Below, one piece after another: positions 44,246-54,320 of a stretch of DNA of 64,000 bases. Both the position numbers and the translations under genes were made by a program. Origin of the DNA: JAFAXD01 sp963816775. Its GTDB lineage: Bacteria > Pseudomonadota > Alphaproteobacteria > Rhizobiales > Xanthobacteraceae. The notes beneath the pieces are model-generated. The model worked only from the letters and a program-made list of their open reading frames with translations, did no database searches and was not told the DNA's origin. The DNA lies in the NCBI GenBank assembly GCA_963816775.1, contig CAWFLX010000020.1, positions 1 through 64,000 of the forward strand, written 5' to 3'. Within the stretch, counting starts at the first letter, position 1. Every line of letters begins with the position of its first letter.

Positions 44246-45607
44246 TCACGTCGCAGACGGACTGATCGCCGTCGCCTGCGGCGGGCGCGCGATCTCGCCG
44301 CTCGCCCGCAGCGCCAGAATTGCGAGCCCGCCAAAGGCCGGCGCCAGCCCGATCACGAAGAACAACTGGATGTTGCTCCAGCTCGCCGCTATCAGCGCGC
44401 TCGCCAGCAGCGGGGCGAGCACCTGGCCGAAGCGGCCCATGCCCATTGCCCAGCCGATGCCGGATGACCGGATGGCAGTCGGGTAGGTGAGGGCGGCAAG
44501 CGCAATTGCGCCCGAGGCGCCCATGCCGACAAACAATCCAATCAGGAACAGCGCGGCCGACATCGATGCCATCGAGGTCGCCGCATAGCCGAGCATCGCG
44601 GTGACAATCGCGCCAAGGAACAGCGCGGGACACAGAATGGGAACGGTGCCAAACCGCTCCATCAGCCGGCCCGCGCTCCCCATCCCGATCAGCGCGCCGA
44701 GGAAGTGTATCCCGATCACGATCGAGGCCTGGGCGGGCGCAATGCCGTTGTCGCGCAGCAGCAGCGGGGTCCAGACCACCGTGAGGGCGAGCGTTCCGAA
44801 CGCCATGAAGAAGGGAACCCAGAGCAGGACCGTCTGGGTCGCCCGGCCGTCGGCAAACAGGCGCTTGACCGGCGCGCCGTCGAGGCGTTCCTCGTCGGAG
44901 ACAAAGAGCACGGCGACCGGCAGGCTCGGATCAATTCTGCGCACGATCGCGGCCACGCGCTGCGGATCCTGCCGCGTCGCGATCAGGAAGCGGAGCGACT
45001 CGGGGAGCCAGATCAGCAACGCCGCGGCGATGATGAGCGGCAGAACGCCGCCGACCCAGAAGATCGCTTGCCAGCCGAAGTTGGTGAGAATGTAGGAATT
45101 GGCAAAGCCGCCGGCGGTTCCGCCGAGCGGGAACGCGGCCCAGATCAGGCTCGCCACCATGGCGCGGCGGCGGCCCGGAGAAAATTCCGACGCCAGCGCG
45201 AGAAAGCACGGCGTCGCGCCGCCGAGCCCGAGGCCGGCCGCGAAGCGAATAGCCAGCAACCCTTCGTAGGACACCGGAAGCGCCGTCGCCAGGGTGAAGA
45301 CGCCGAAGATGACGGTCGCCAACACCAGCATGCGCTTGCGGCCGAACCGGTCGCCGAGCGGGCCGAACGTCAGCGCGCCGATCGCCGCGCCGAGCAGGGC
45401 GGCGGAGAACAACGGCCCGAGCGCGGCGCGCGAGAGTTTTAGGTTGTCGGCAATGATCGGCGCCGCAACGGCGATCGATTGCGTGTCGGCCCCGTCGAGG
45501 AACGCGACCAGGGCACACAAGGCAATCGCAAACACCTGGAACGGGCGGACCGGCCCGTCGTCGATCACGCTGTTGACGCTGATGACGTTGCCGTTCGTGT
45601 CTCCCAT
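44246..45607 (-). CDS. MFS transporter, aromatic acid:H+ symporter type
   Basis: A 453-residue protein with 12 membrane segments. FLDGADTQSIAVAAPIIAD, GPLGDRFGRKRMLV (the MFS loop 2-3 motif) and GLGLGGATPCFLALASEFSP are typical of the AAHS (PcaK/BenK-like) branch. The gene starts 42 bases inside the upstream monooxygenase gene, so the two are co-transcribed, which supports uptake of the monooxygenase substrate or its precursor. Confidence 0.9.
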   Translation of the reverse strand: MGDTNGNVISVNSVIDDGPVRPFQVFAIALCALVAFLDGADTQSIAVAAPIIADNLKLSRAALGPLFSAALLGAAIGALTFGPLGDRFGRKRMLVLATVIFGVFTLATALPVSYEGLLAIRFAAGLGLGGATPCFLALASEFSPGRRRAMVASLIWAAFPLGGTAGGFANSYILTNFGWQAIFWVGGVLPLIIAAALLIWLPESLRFLIATRQDPQRVAAIVRRIDPSLPVAVLFVSDEERLDGAPVKRLFADGRATQTVLLWVPFFMAFGTLALTVVWTPLLLRDNGIAPAQASIVIGIHFLGALIGMGSAGRLMERFGTVPILCPALFLGAIVTAMLGYAATSMASMSAALFLIGLFVGMGASGAIALAALTYPTAIRSSGIGWAMGMGRFGQVLAPLLASALIAASWSNIQLFFVIGLAPAFGGLAILALRASGEIARPPQATAISPSAT

Positions 45608-47250
45608 GGCGTCCTCCTGGTCGTTATTTTTGTGTCGGCTCCCCGAACCGTATCGATCAATGCGGCGGCGTCTGCCGTAGCGCCGCGCCACGCCACGTGC
45701 TGGTCGGGACGGATCAACGCGAGCGGCGCTTCATAAAGTTTTTCGAGGCCGGCGGCGCGCAAGTCGAGAACCGTAAGCGGCACGTGTGCGGCCTCCGCGG
45801 CGTCGGCGATGGCGCGGGCGGCGGACTGGCCGGAGTCAGCCAGCACCAGCAGGCTCAAACCGAGGCCGAACTGATCGTAGAGCGAGGATCCGTCCGCGAG
45901 CCAGGCGTGCGGGGCGAGGCAGCCGGGGCGCGCGGACGGCTCAAACTCGATGTGCTGGGCTGCCGGCGCGGGCGTGCCGTCCGCCATGATGATCGGCGAG
46001 TTCTCGTAGTTGGATCCGAGCACGACGCCGAGCGACTTGAACTCGCGCGTCTTGGCCGCAAGGATCGCGGCCCGGACTTCTTCGCGCGCGCGCTCGCCTT
46101 CCGGCGTATCCTCGTCGAGATCTTCACGCACCAGGTGATCGCTGAGCGTCCGGTAGTTCACAATCGCTGCTTCGATCGTGCGCTGGTGCACGGCGCGGCG
46201 TTCCTCCTCGTAGGACGCGAGCAGCCGATCGCCGCCCCAGCCCTGCAACACGGCGGCAAGCTTCCAGCCGAGATCGACGCCGTCGGCGACGCCGAGGTTC
46301 ATGCCGAACCCGCCGTAGGGTGGATGCAGATGGCAGGCATCGCCGGCGAGAAACACGCGGGCGTCACGGTAGCGGTCGGCGATCAGGCGGTGCGCGGCCC
46401 AGAGGTCGCGCTCGAGGATCTCGACCTGCATCGGGCGGCCGATGGTGGCGCACAGGCGTTCGACAAGCTCTTGATCGGAGATTTCCTTGACTCCGGGCGG
46501 CAGCAGAATTCCAAACGCCCACACGCCGCCGCCATCCAGGGGGCTGAGCACACCCGGCGCCCGCGGGTTGACGGTCCAGTACATGATGGCGCGGCGGGCC
46601 GGCGGATGTTGCCCAAGCTCCGGGATTTTGACGATCAGGTTGTAGTTGAGCGCAAAGGCGTGATCGCCGGTCATCTTGGTGCCCATCACCTCGCGCACGC
46701 GGCTGCGTGCACCGTCGGCGCCGACGAGATACTGGGCCGCTAAGGTTCGCTCCGCGCCGGTCGCAAGCTCGTGGACCGTCGCCGTGACGGCGTGCGCGGA
46801 CTGCGTGAAGGTCTCGAGTGCGGCGCCGGCGATCACGCGCACCGAAGGCAGTTGCGCGATCCGCTCGTGCAAAATTTTCTCGACCGTATACTGCGGCACC
46901 CACTGCGCGGGCTCGGGAAAGCGCGGATCGCGGCGCTTGGCGCCCTCGAACGCGTTCTCGATCACGGCGAGCGTGCGCCCGAACAGTGTGGTCGAAAACA
47001 CGATGTCGGTCGGGTAGTCGTAGGGCAGCGGCGCGGCGGCGCGCAGCGCATCGGCAACGCCCCAGCGCCGCAGGTGCTGCATCGAACGCGCGTTGGTGGT
47101 TTTCGCGCGCGGCTGCGCGCCTGTGCGCAACCGCTGCTCGACCAGCGTGACGGCAATGCCGCGCAGGCCGAGTTCGATGGCGACCGACAGCCCCACGGGG
47201 CCGGCACCGACGATGAGCACGTCGGTCTGGATGGGCTCGGAGTTGGCCAT
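45565..47250 (-). CDS. FAD-dependent aromatic monooxygenase (class A)
   Basis: A 561-residue flavoprotein hydroxylase. The Rossmann motif is VLIVGAGPVGLSVAIELGLRG (residues 10-30), the DG motif is YLVGADGARSRVREVMG, and the GD motif is VFLAGDACHLHPPYGGFGMN. A C-terminal thioredoxin-like domain (LVLADSGQSAARAIADAAEA) puts it with PheA/TfdB/MhpA-type phenol hydroxylases. The ATG at 47250 follows a clear upstream region shared with the divergent LysR gene. Likely substrate: a phenolic acid or phenol, unproven. Confidence 0.9.
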   Translation of the reverse strand: MANSEPIQTDVLIVGAGPVGLSVAIELGLRGIAVTLVEQRLRTGAQPRAKTTNARSMQHLRRWGVADALRAAAPLPYDYPTDIVFSTTLFGRTLAVIENAFEGAKRRDPRFPEPAQWVPQYTVEKILHERIAQLPSVRVIAGAALETFTQSAHAVTATVHELATGAERTLAAQYLVGADGARSRVREVMGTKMTGDHAFALNYNLIVKIPELGQHPPARRAIMYWTVNPRAPGVLSPLDGGGVWAFGILLPPGVKEISDQELVERLCATIGRPMQVEILERDLWAAHRLIADRYRDARVFLAGDACHLHPPYGGFGMNLGVADGVDLGWKLAAVLQGWGGDRLLASYEEERRAVHQRTIEAAIVNYRTLSDHLVREDLDEDTPEGERAREEVRAAILAAKTREFKSLGVVLGSNYENSPIIMADGTPAPAAQHIEFEPSARPGCLAPHAWLADGSSLYDQFGLGLSLLVLADSGQSAARAIADAAEAAHVPLTVLDLRAAGLEKLYEAPLALIRPDQHVAWRGATADAAALIDTVRGADTKITTRRTPWETRTATSSASTA

Positions 47251-47297
47251 AAATTCGCCCCCGGCACGGGCCTCCCGTGGCCGGCATTTCCTCAAGA

Positions 47298-47313
47298 ATT
47301 GATCTTGATCAAT
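47298..47313. promoter_or_regulatory. Perfect FNR/FixK-type box between monooxygenase and LysR genes
   Basis: ATTGATC-TT-GATCAAT is a perfect 16-base palindrome and fits TTGAT-N4-ATCAA, the FNR/FixK consensus. Its centre is about 55 bases upstream of the monooxygenase ATG and 85 upstream of the LysR ATG. It may instead be the operator of the divergent LysR protein, although LysR sites are usually T-N11-A. Confidence 0.5.
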
Positions 47314-47390
47314 GCAATAGCCCTCGACCGAGATCGCGGAAAGATGTCAAAATTATCCGAGCGATACCGTCATGCTATCGGTGCCAACCC

Positions 47391-48311
47391 ATGAAATTCA
47401 GCCAGATGCGCGATGTGGTGGCGATTGCCGAGCGCGGCAGTCTGCGCGCGGCCGCACGGCATCTCTCGCTCGCACAGCCCGCGCTCACGCGCAGCATCCA
47501 CGAGCTCGAGCGCGAGCTCGGCGTGCCGCTGTTCGAGCGGCGCGCGCGCGGCATGATCCTCACCCCGATGGGCGAGGCGTTCGTGCGCCGGGCGAGCGCG
47601 GTGCTCAGCGAAGTGCGGCGCGCCCGCGATGAAGTCGAGCAGCTGCACGGCGGCACGCGCGGAAAGGTCGTCGCCGGGCTGTCGCTCGCCGCGCATGTGG
47701 CGCTGCTGCCGCCGGCGCTCAAACCGTTCCGCGCGCGCTACCCGCAGGTTCAGCTGCATCTGATCGAGGGCTGGTATCCGACGCTCGAGGCCGCCCTGAA
47801 GGAGGGAAGCGTCGATTTCTATGTCGGCCCGCGGCATGAACGCCCGCCCTCCGCCGAGCTCGTGCAGGAGCATCTCTTCGACAACACCCGCGTGGTGCTC
47901 GGGCGCCGCGGACATCCGCTGGGGCGCGCGCGTTCGCTCAAGGATCTGGTCGATGCCGAGTGGGCGACGACGTCGGTGACGTTCAAGGCCGAGGAGGAGC
48001 TGCGCGAGCTCTTCGAACAGCATCAACTGCCGGCGCCGCGGCTGGCGCTGCAAAGCCAGTCAGCGCTGACCCTAATGGTGGCGCTTGCCAACAGCGACCT
48101 GCTAACGATGGTACCGGTGCAGTGGACGCAGTTCGCGGCGGTTGCCCAGTCGCTGGCGCCGCTCCGGTTGAAGGAGATTTTCCCGGCGCCGTCGATCGTG
48201 ATCGTTCGCCGCGCCGGCCTGCCGCTCACCCCGGCGGCTGAGTTTCTGCTCGACCTGATGCGGCGGCAGGTGCCGCGGCTCAAAGCGCGGAAGACGGGAC
48301 GATTAAATTGA
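47391..48311 (+). CDS. LysR family transcriptional regulator
   Basis: A 306-residue regulator. MKFSQMRDVVAIAERGSLRA, AARHLSLAQPALTRSIHELE and RELGVPLFERRARGMILTPM form the winged helix-turn-helix. The effector domain follows (KVVAGLSLAAHVALLPPALK to PLTPAAEFLLDLMRR). The ATG at 47391 gives the standard LysR start. It is divergent from the monooxygenase-MFS-MetE-FAH unit and is the likely regulator of it. Confidence 0.92.
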   Translation: MKFSQMRDVVAIAERGSLRAAARHLSLAQPALTRSIHELERELGVPLFERRARGMILTPMGEAFVRRASAVLSEVRRARDEVEQLHGGTRGKVVAGLSLAAHVALLPPALKPFRARYPQVQLHLIEGWYPTLEAALKEGSVDFYVGPRHERPPSAELVQEHLFDNTRVVLGRRGHPLGRARSLKDLVDAEWATTSVTFKAEEELRELFEQHQLPAPRLALQSQSALTLMVALANSDLLTMVPVQWTQFAAVAQSLAPLRLKEIFPAPSIVIVRRAGLPLTPAAEFLLDLMRRQVPRLKARKTGRLN

Positions 48312-48419
48312 TGAAGGCTTCGTAGCTGCGCATCGGCGCAGCACAGAAAGCCGGCGAGTACGAGAGCACAGCAGACGTCGTGCTGGGAGGCGCCAGATGA
48401 TGAGATTGCCAGGATTTGC

Positions 48420-48921
48420 GCCAAGCTGTTCTGGCGCGATCAGGACCAGGCACCAAGCGTATGGCACTGCGCGGGCGTGAACGGTTTCCGCGCCTTCATC
48501 GGCTATGCACCGAGGAGTCAAACCGGCGTAGCGGTGGTATCGAACACGACGATCGGGGCGGTCGGCATCGAGGGCATCGGATTTCACCTTCTTGATCCTG
48601 GTCGCGGACTGGCATCACTCCGGGTGGAGACGTTGGTTGACGGGACCATCCTCGATACGCTTGTCGGCCAGTGCATTTTCGATAACGGGAAAGCGCTCAA
48701 AATTTTTAGGGAAGGAGACTCCCTCTCCGTCCTAACTTTGGAAGGAAAGCGGGGTGCGAATTTATGCCGAGGAATCCCACAAGTGGTTTCTCAAGGCGGC
48801 CGACGCACAGATAATCTTTAATCAGGATTCTTCTGGGCAATCGACCAAACTGACCTGGCCCCAGGGCGGAGCAACAATCACGGCGCATCGTGTTGATAGT
48901 GAACTGTCCACTCCGGACTAG
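48420..48921 (+). pseudogene. Serine hydrolase (beta-lactamase family) C-terminal remnant
   Basis: KLFWRDQDQAPSVWHCAGVN followed by GFRAFIGYAPRSQTGVAVVS and NTT resembles the C-terminal HxGxTGG(Y/F)RSFIGF block of class C beta-lactamase-like esterases. The next region (FDNGKALKIFREGDSLSVLT) and, in another frame, AEESHKWFLKAADAQIIFNQ resemble the DUF3471 tail often fused to them. The N-terminal catalytic half is absent and a frame change lies near 48755. Confidence 0.5.
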
Positions 48922-49009
48922 CCTAGCCGCGGCTTCGGTAGGGGGCGACTCCGTGCAACGTCGAAACCAGAGGTCCTGCCGTCGCGGCGTTATTCGCTAC
49001 GCGCGGATG

Positions 49010-49049
49010 CCAAACTTGTTAAGAAATTCTGCTTTCTTAATGAGTTCGG
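49010..49049. repeat. 18-bp-stem hairpin repeat, copy 2
   Basis: CCAAACTTGTTAAGAAA-TTCTGC-TTTCTTAATGAGTTCGG: 17-base arms with three mismatches. It has the same stem as the copies at 5527 and 58775, but no GTCCGC palindrome beside it. The rest of 48922-49293 shows no gene. Confidence 0.7.
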
Positions 49050-49293
49050 AATCCCCAGCCCAGAGCCCATCCTGCAAATTCCCCTGGGAACACTTTGCGC
49101 AATTGAGGTTTGCAGCGAGTCGTGGACTAATCCGAAGATAGTACTAAGGCCCAGACACAGCCAAATTGGTGCAGTGACCATCGACGATGGTCACGTTATG
49201 GAGCATGCAGGCTTTGACACACACGACAACCAATTGACGAGTGCGTCGAAATGCATCATAGTAGCGCTCGCATTATTGCGGGCGAGGATCGCA

Positions 49294-50980
49294 ATGGACC
49301 AGGTGCGCTTTTCGATCGATGGAGTGACCTATCACTCGGTCAAAGAGACGGAGGTCTATCGGCGCAGCGGCGCCTGGATCTGGTCGACACTTGGCGACGT
49401 GCTGCGCGACGCTGCGCGCGCTGTGCCGGACGTCACCTATATCGCGGCCGACGACGGCAGCCTGACGTTCTCCGAGGTCGACGCGCTGTCAGAAGTCCCT
49501 AGCCGCGTCATTGCTCGAGCTCGGTCTCAAACCCGGCGATCGCGCGATCTTCCAGCTCGGCACCGTCAAGGAAATCGTCGTCGCGTTGTTCGGGTGCTTC
49601 AAAGCATCGGTTGTTCCGGTTTGCACCCTGCCGCAGTACCGTGAGATCGAGATCGGCCAGCTGACGGAACTGTCCGGCGCCAAGGCCTATTTTGTTCAGG
49701 GCGACTTCAGCCCTGCCTTTGACCTCCTCGCCTTCGCGCGGCGAATGATGGTCGAGCACGTGTCTCTCACCACGCTGATTATCGCGCGCGGGCGCGCCAG
49801 GCCCGGCGAATACGAGCTTGTTGAATTGGCGAACCGGCATGCGCCCGAGGACGCGCGCGAGCGCACGCGCGCGGCCGATCCGTTGCCCGGCGATGTAGCG
49901 CTCTTTCAATTGTCGGGCGGCTCGACCGGCGTGCCCAAGATCATTCCGCGCATGCACGGCGAATATCTAGGATCCGCCCAGTCCTGGAATGTGCGCCACG
50001 GCCTTCGCAGCGACGACGTCGCGTTGTGGGCGCTGCCGCTCATTCACAATGCCGGGATGCTGGTGATGCTCGTGCCGTCGCTAATTTCGCGGCGTACGCT
50101 GGTCATTCAATCGCGGTTTGAACTCGACGCTTTTCTGCAAGCGATCCGAAAACACCGCGTCACTTATACAGGCAGCATCGGTCCGATCGCGCCTCGTATC
50201 GTCGAATGCCCGAATATCGAGGCCTACGATTTGAGCTCACTGCGGCTCATGTTCACGATCGCACGCGCCGAAGCCGTCCAGGAGAAGACCGGTGTCGAAA
50301 GCCATCACATCTACGGCATCACCGAAGGAATGTTGATGACCACCTGTCCGGGCGACAGCGCCCGCGCGCGGTACGAGACGCTCGGGTGGCCGACCGGAAT
50401 AGGGGAAGAAGCCCGCGTGCTCAAGATCGGAAGCGAGGAACCGGTCGCTCCGGGCGAAACCGGCGAGCTTTGCTTTCGCGGCCCGCACACGCTACGGGCC
50501 TACTTCAACGCGCCGGCGATGACGGCCGAAGGATTCACCTCCAGCGGCTTTTTCCGCAGCGGGGATCTGGTGCGCACGGTCCGCATCGCGGATTGCGATC
50601 ATTACATCTTTGAGGGCCGTCTGAAGGACAACATCAACCGGGGCGGGGAGAAGTTTGGCGCCGAAGAGGTCGAGAATATCATCGTGCGGCATCCCGCGGT
50701 GAACGATGTGCGCGTGGTGGCAATGCCGGATCCGTTGATGGGCGAAAGAGCTTGCGCTTTCATCATTCCGAAGCCGGGCGAGCCGCTGCCGTCCGTGGCC
50801 GCGCTCGGCGAGTTCCTGCAGCGACAGGGACTGGCGAAGTTCAAGCTGCCGGAACGGATCGAAGCGATTGCTGAATTTCCAGTTACCCGCGTTGGAAAAG
50901 TCGACAAGCAAGCCCTGCGTCGCTTGATCTCCGATACACTGGTGCGCGAAGCGGCGGGCGAATTGCCAAAAGTCGCATGA
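49294..50980 (+). CDS. Aryl-acid adenylating enzyme (DhbE/salicyl-AMP ligase type), one frameshift
   Basis: An ANL-superfamily AMP-forming ligase. MDQVRFSIDGVTYHSVKETE to LTFSEVDALSE is in the first frame. From LLELGLKPGDRAIFQLGTVK onward the second frame runs to the stop. Removing one C of CCC at 49497-49499 restores the join. The P-loop is QLSGGSTGVPKIIPRMH, motif A5 is IYGITEGM, and the hinge and catalytic Lys lie in DNINRGGEKFGAEEVEN and RVGKVDKQALR. Closest in style to 2,3-dihydroxybenzoate- and salicylate-AMP ligases. It likely starts breakdown of an aromatic acid. Confidence 0.85.
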
Positions 50981-51033
50981 CCAACGCGTCCTGATCAGTC
51001 CCGGCGCGGACCGCAGAAACCGAGAACCTTGCT

Positions 51034-51771
51034 ATGCCCGCAGCAGCGCAATCCGCCAAGGCCGCGTCGGCGCGGACGATGGGAAAATCCAAGAAGGAAG
51101 CCCTGCGACGCACCGTGCTGGAGGCAGCCGCCAAACTGTTCGCGCAGCGCGGGTTCGGCGGCACCAATCTGCAGGATATTGCGGATTCACTCGGGATCAG
51201 CCGTCCGGCGCTCTACTACTATTTCAAGAGCAAGGAGGAAATTCTCGCCTCGCTGGTTGAGGAGGTGACCGTCTTTTCCGGTCTTCAGGCGACTGAACTC
51301 GCGGCCAAGGCCGACTTCAATCCGAGCGATACGCTGCGGCAGATGACGTTCAATCACGCCAAATGGCTGCTTGAACATACGGTGGAATTCCGCGTGGTCG
51401 ATCGCACCGAAAACGATCTGCCGGCCGCGACGCGGCGCCGGCATGACAAGGCCAAGCGTGCGCTGCTCGACAACTTCGTGCGCACAATCGAGCGCGGCAT
51501 CGAGCTCGGACATTTTCGCCCGGTCGACGCGACGGTGGCTGCATTCTCCATCCTCGGGATGTGCAACTGGACCGCCTGGTGGTTCATTCCGGAAGGGCGG
51601 GTGCCGCTCGCCGAAATCGCAAAATCGATCGCCGACCTGGCGGTGGCCGGGCTGCGCCAGGGTAATAACGTGCTGCCACGCGAATTTGGAACCGAAGAGG
51701 CGCTGCGGCGGGTAAAGGATGACCTCGCCCATCTGGAACGGCTGATCGGCCGCTCGGCCAAGCCGCGCTGA
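51034..51771 (+). CDS. TetR family regulator
   Basis: A 245-residue regulator. The helix-turn-helix is LRRTVLEAAAKLFAQRGFGG then TNLQDIADSLGISRPALYYYFKSKEEILASL, followed by a helical ligand domain. It lies between the aryl ligase and the alpha/beta hydrolase in the same direction and is the likely local regulator, possibly responding to an aryl-CoA. Confidence 0.92.
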   Translation: MPAAAQSAKAASARTMGKSKKEALRRTVLEAAAKLFAQRGFGGTNLQDIADSLGISRPALYYYFKSKEEILASLVEEVTVFSGLQATELAAKADFNPSDTLRQMTFNHAKWLLEHTVEFRVVDRTENDLPAATRRRHDKAKRALLDNFVRTIERGIELGHFRPVDATVAAFSILGMCNWTAWWFIPEGRVPLAEIAKSIADLAVAGLRQGNNVLPREFGTEEALRRVKDDLAHLERLIGRSAKPR

Positions 51772-51816
51772 CCGGCAAAACTCCCTCTCGACACAAACGT
51801 AAAAAAATTGTCTAAT

Positions 51817-53124
51817 ATGTCCATGACAGCGAACGCCAGCATGGAGACGGCGGCCGTGGCTGCGTCCGCAACCGCGATACCGAGGACCGGGCATGCGGCG
51901 GTGACCGCGGGCTTCCTCAACACCGACTGGAGCCCGCGCGACGTTCCTGATGGGACGGTGACCCGCAATGTCGTGTTGCGCACCGCCGATAACGCGGCGG
52001 TGACCGGCAGTCTTTATCTGCGCGGCCAGCCCGACACTGTGGTCTGCGTGATGCATCCGCGCGAGTTCATGGCCTGCCACTATCTCATTCCCGACATCGT
52101 CGAATCCGGCTGCGCCGCCTGGTCGCAAGGTTCGCGCTCGGTCGGCAACGATCTGCGGCTCGAGCATGAGCTCGCTTTGTTCGACGTCGCCGCTGGATTG
52201 AATTTCCTGCGCGGCCACGGGTTCAAGAAGATCGTATTGCTCGGCAATTCCGGCGGCGCCAGCCTGTACGCATTCTACGTTCAGCAATCGGCGCTCGATG
52301 CCGGCCGCCGGCTTGCCCGCACGCCTGGCGGCCGGTCCACAAATCTCGACACGCTGACGATGCCGGCGATCGACGGCTTTGTGTTCGTGGCCCCGCATCC
52401 CGGCCAGGGTGTGCTGCTGATGGGCGCGATTGATCCGTCGGTGAAGGATGAACGCGATCCGCTTTCGGTCGATTCTTTGCTCGACGCGCTCGACGCCGCG
52501 AACGGATTTGCGGAACCGACCGCGTCGTCGAAATATTCGCCGCAATTTCTAGAGCGCTACCGCGCTGGCCAGCGCACCCGTGTCGCGAAGCTCGACGCTG
52601 CCGCCCGGGACCTGATCGCGGCCAGGATGGACGCGCGCCGGAAAGCCAAGGATGGCGGCAGCGAGCAGCTCCGCCGCCTGGGTGCGCATACGCCGATCAT
52701 GACGGTGTGGCGCACCGACGCCGATCCGAGTTGCTTCGATCTGTCGATCGATCCGTCCGATCGGGCATACGGCACGCTTTGGGGCAGGGACCCGCGTTCT
52801 TCGAACTACGGCGCAGTCGGCTTTGCGCGCAATTGCACGCCGGAAGCCTGGCTCTCGACCTGGTCGGGGCTGAGCTCAAATGCGGCGCTGGCGAAGACGG
52901 CGCCGTCGATTGGGCAGCCGAGCTTGCTGGTTGAATACACCGGGGACGTCTCGACTTTCCCGAGTGGCGCGAAGGAAATCTTTGCTTCCCTCGGTACGTC
53001 GCAAAAGACGCACGTGCGCGTGCGTGGCGATCATCACGGCCGCGCGCTGGCCGCGGGCGAGGAACTTGGACGCAACATCGCCGGCGCGAAAATTCGCGAC
53101 TGGTTGCGCGAGCATTTTGCCTGA
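51817..53124 (+). CDS. Alpha/beta hydrolase
   Basis: A 435-residue alpha/beta-hydrolase-like protein. The nucleophile elbow is LLGNSGGASLYAFY (GNSGG, as GxSxG). The acid and His are likely in LLVEYTGDVSTFPSG and VRGDHHGRAL. Its large size is due to a lid region between about residues 160 and 310. The ATG at 51817 is preferred to the TTG at 51808. It may release CoA or cleave a ring-fission product in the surrounding pathway (inference). Confidence 0.78.
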   Translation: MSMTANASMETAAVAASATAIPRTGHAAVTAGFLNTDWSPRDVPDGTVTRNVVLRTADNAAVTGSLYLRGQPDTVVCVMHPREFMACHYLIPDIVESGCAAWSQGSRSVGNDLRLEHELALFDVAAGLNFLRGHGFKKIVLLGNSGGASLYAFYVQQSALDAGRRLARTPGGRSTNLDTLTMPAIDGFVFVAPHPGQGVLLMGAIDPSVKDERDPLSVDSLLDALDAANGFAEPTASSKYSPQFLERYRAGQRTRVAKLDAAARDLIAARMDARRKAKDGGSEQLRRLGAHTPIMTVWRTDADPSCFDLSIDPSDRAYGTLWGRDPRSSNYGAVGFARNCTPEAWLSTWSGLSSNAALAKTAPSIGQPSLLVEYTGDVSTFPSGAKEIFASLGTSQKTHVRVRGDHHGRALAAGEELGRNIAGAKIRDWLREHFA

Positions 53125-53148
53125 TCGGGATTCGCGAGGGATATCGCA

Positions 53149-54294
53149 GTGCTGTTCCACATCGCCGGTGCCGGTCCCTCCGGGCTTTATCTGGCCTATC
53201 TGCTCAAGCGCTCGAACCCGGGGTACACGGTGCGCGTGTTCGAGCAAAACCGGCCCGACGTTACATTTGGCTTTGGGGTCGTTCTGTCCGGCCGCGCCTT
53301 GCAGTTCCTGTCCGAGGGCAGCGCGGAGGCGGTCGAGCGGCTCAAGGCCCGGATGGAGCACTGGTCGAACCAGCATATCGTGCATCGCGGCGAACGCGTG
53401 TTGATCGACGGGAGTTCATATTCGGCTATCGAGCGGCTGACGCTGCTGCGCGAACTGCAAGGCCTGTGCGCTGCCGCCGGCGTCGAACTGAATTTCGAGC
53501 AGCGCGCGGCCTACGCTTCGGACCTCGCTGATTGCGACGTCCTGGTCGGAGCCGACGGCGCCAATTCCGTAATACGCGACACTCACGCGGACGGCTTCGG
53601 CACGCGAATGGACGACCACCAGAACTACTTCGCCTGGTTCGGCGTGGAACGCCGGTACGAGGCTCATACGCTGACGTTCAAATCGGCGCCGGACGGCGGC
53701 GGCGCTTTCGTTGGACACCATTACCGGTACAAGCCGGCGATGAGCACGTTTGTGGCCGAGGCCGACCAGGAAGCCTGGACACGGACCGGCATGGACACGA
53801 TGTCGGACGACGAGCGTCGCGTGCTCGCCGAGACCGTGTTTGCCGACGCGCTGGGTGAAATGCCGCTGATCAGCAATCGCTCGATCTGGCGCCGCTGGCG
53901 CCGCGTCGACAATGAGAATTGGCATTTCAGGAATATCGTGTTGATCGGCGACGCGTTGCGTACGGCGCATCCGTCCATCGGCTCGGGAACGCGGCTCGCC
54001 ATGGAAGATGCGATTGCGCTCTGGCGGGCATTCGAGACGGAAAAGGAGGACGCGACGGCGGCGTTCCGCACCTACGAGCGGTCGCGCCGGCCGATTCGCA
54101 ACAAGCTGAACACCGCGATGGAGCTCAGCGTGCGTTGGTACGAACAAATGGGCAGCAAGATGCGCCTGCCCCCCTACCAGTTTGCGTACGATTACTTGCT
54201 GCGGACCAATATCATGACGCCGGACCGGCTCACGCGAGAATCGCCTGACTTCATGCGCCGCTACCGCGCCGAGATGCTGCAGGCATCGGCGTGA
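53149..54294 (+). CDS. FAD monooxygenase, salicylyl-CoA 5-hydroxylase-like
   Basis: A 381-residue class A flavoprotein. FHIAGAGPSGLYLAYLLKRS (residues 3-22) binds FAD, VLVGADGANSVIRD is the DG motif and IVLIGDALRTAHPSIGSGTR is the GD motif. The opening FEQNRPDVTFGFGVVLSGRA is characteristic of the aryl-CoA hydroxylase group (salicylyl-CoA, 2-aminobenzoyl-CoA N-terminal domain). The GTG at 53149 follows GCGAGGG. With the aryl ligase upstream, ring hydroxylation at the CoA-ester level is likely. Confidence 0.85.
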   Translation: MLFHIAGAGPSGLYLAYLLKRSNPGYTVRVFEQNRPDVTFGFGVVLSGRALQFLSEGSAEAVERLKARMEHWSNQHIVHRGERVLIDGSSYSAIERLTLLRELQGLCAAAGVELNFEQRAAYASDLADCDVLVGADGANSVIRDTHADGFGTRMDDHQNYFAWFGVERRYEAHTLTFKSAPDGGGAFVGHHYRYKPAMSTFVAEADQEAWTRTGMDTMSDDERRVLAETVFADALGEMPLISNRSIWRRWRRVDNENWHFRNIVLIGDALRTAHPSIGSGTRLAMEDAIALWRAFETEKEDATAAFRTYERSRRPIRNKLNTAMELSVRWYEQMGSKMRLPPYQFAYDYLLRTNIMTPDRLTRESPDFMRRYRAEMLQASA

Positions 54295-54320
54295 CGGAAC
54301 CCTGTTGAATGGAGGCTTCC

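Noticed and set aside
51187..52545. A 452-codon minus-strand open frame antisense to TetR and the hydrolase
   Set aside because: Arg/His-rich shadow of G+C-rich codons; the plus-strand genes have strong motifs.
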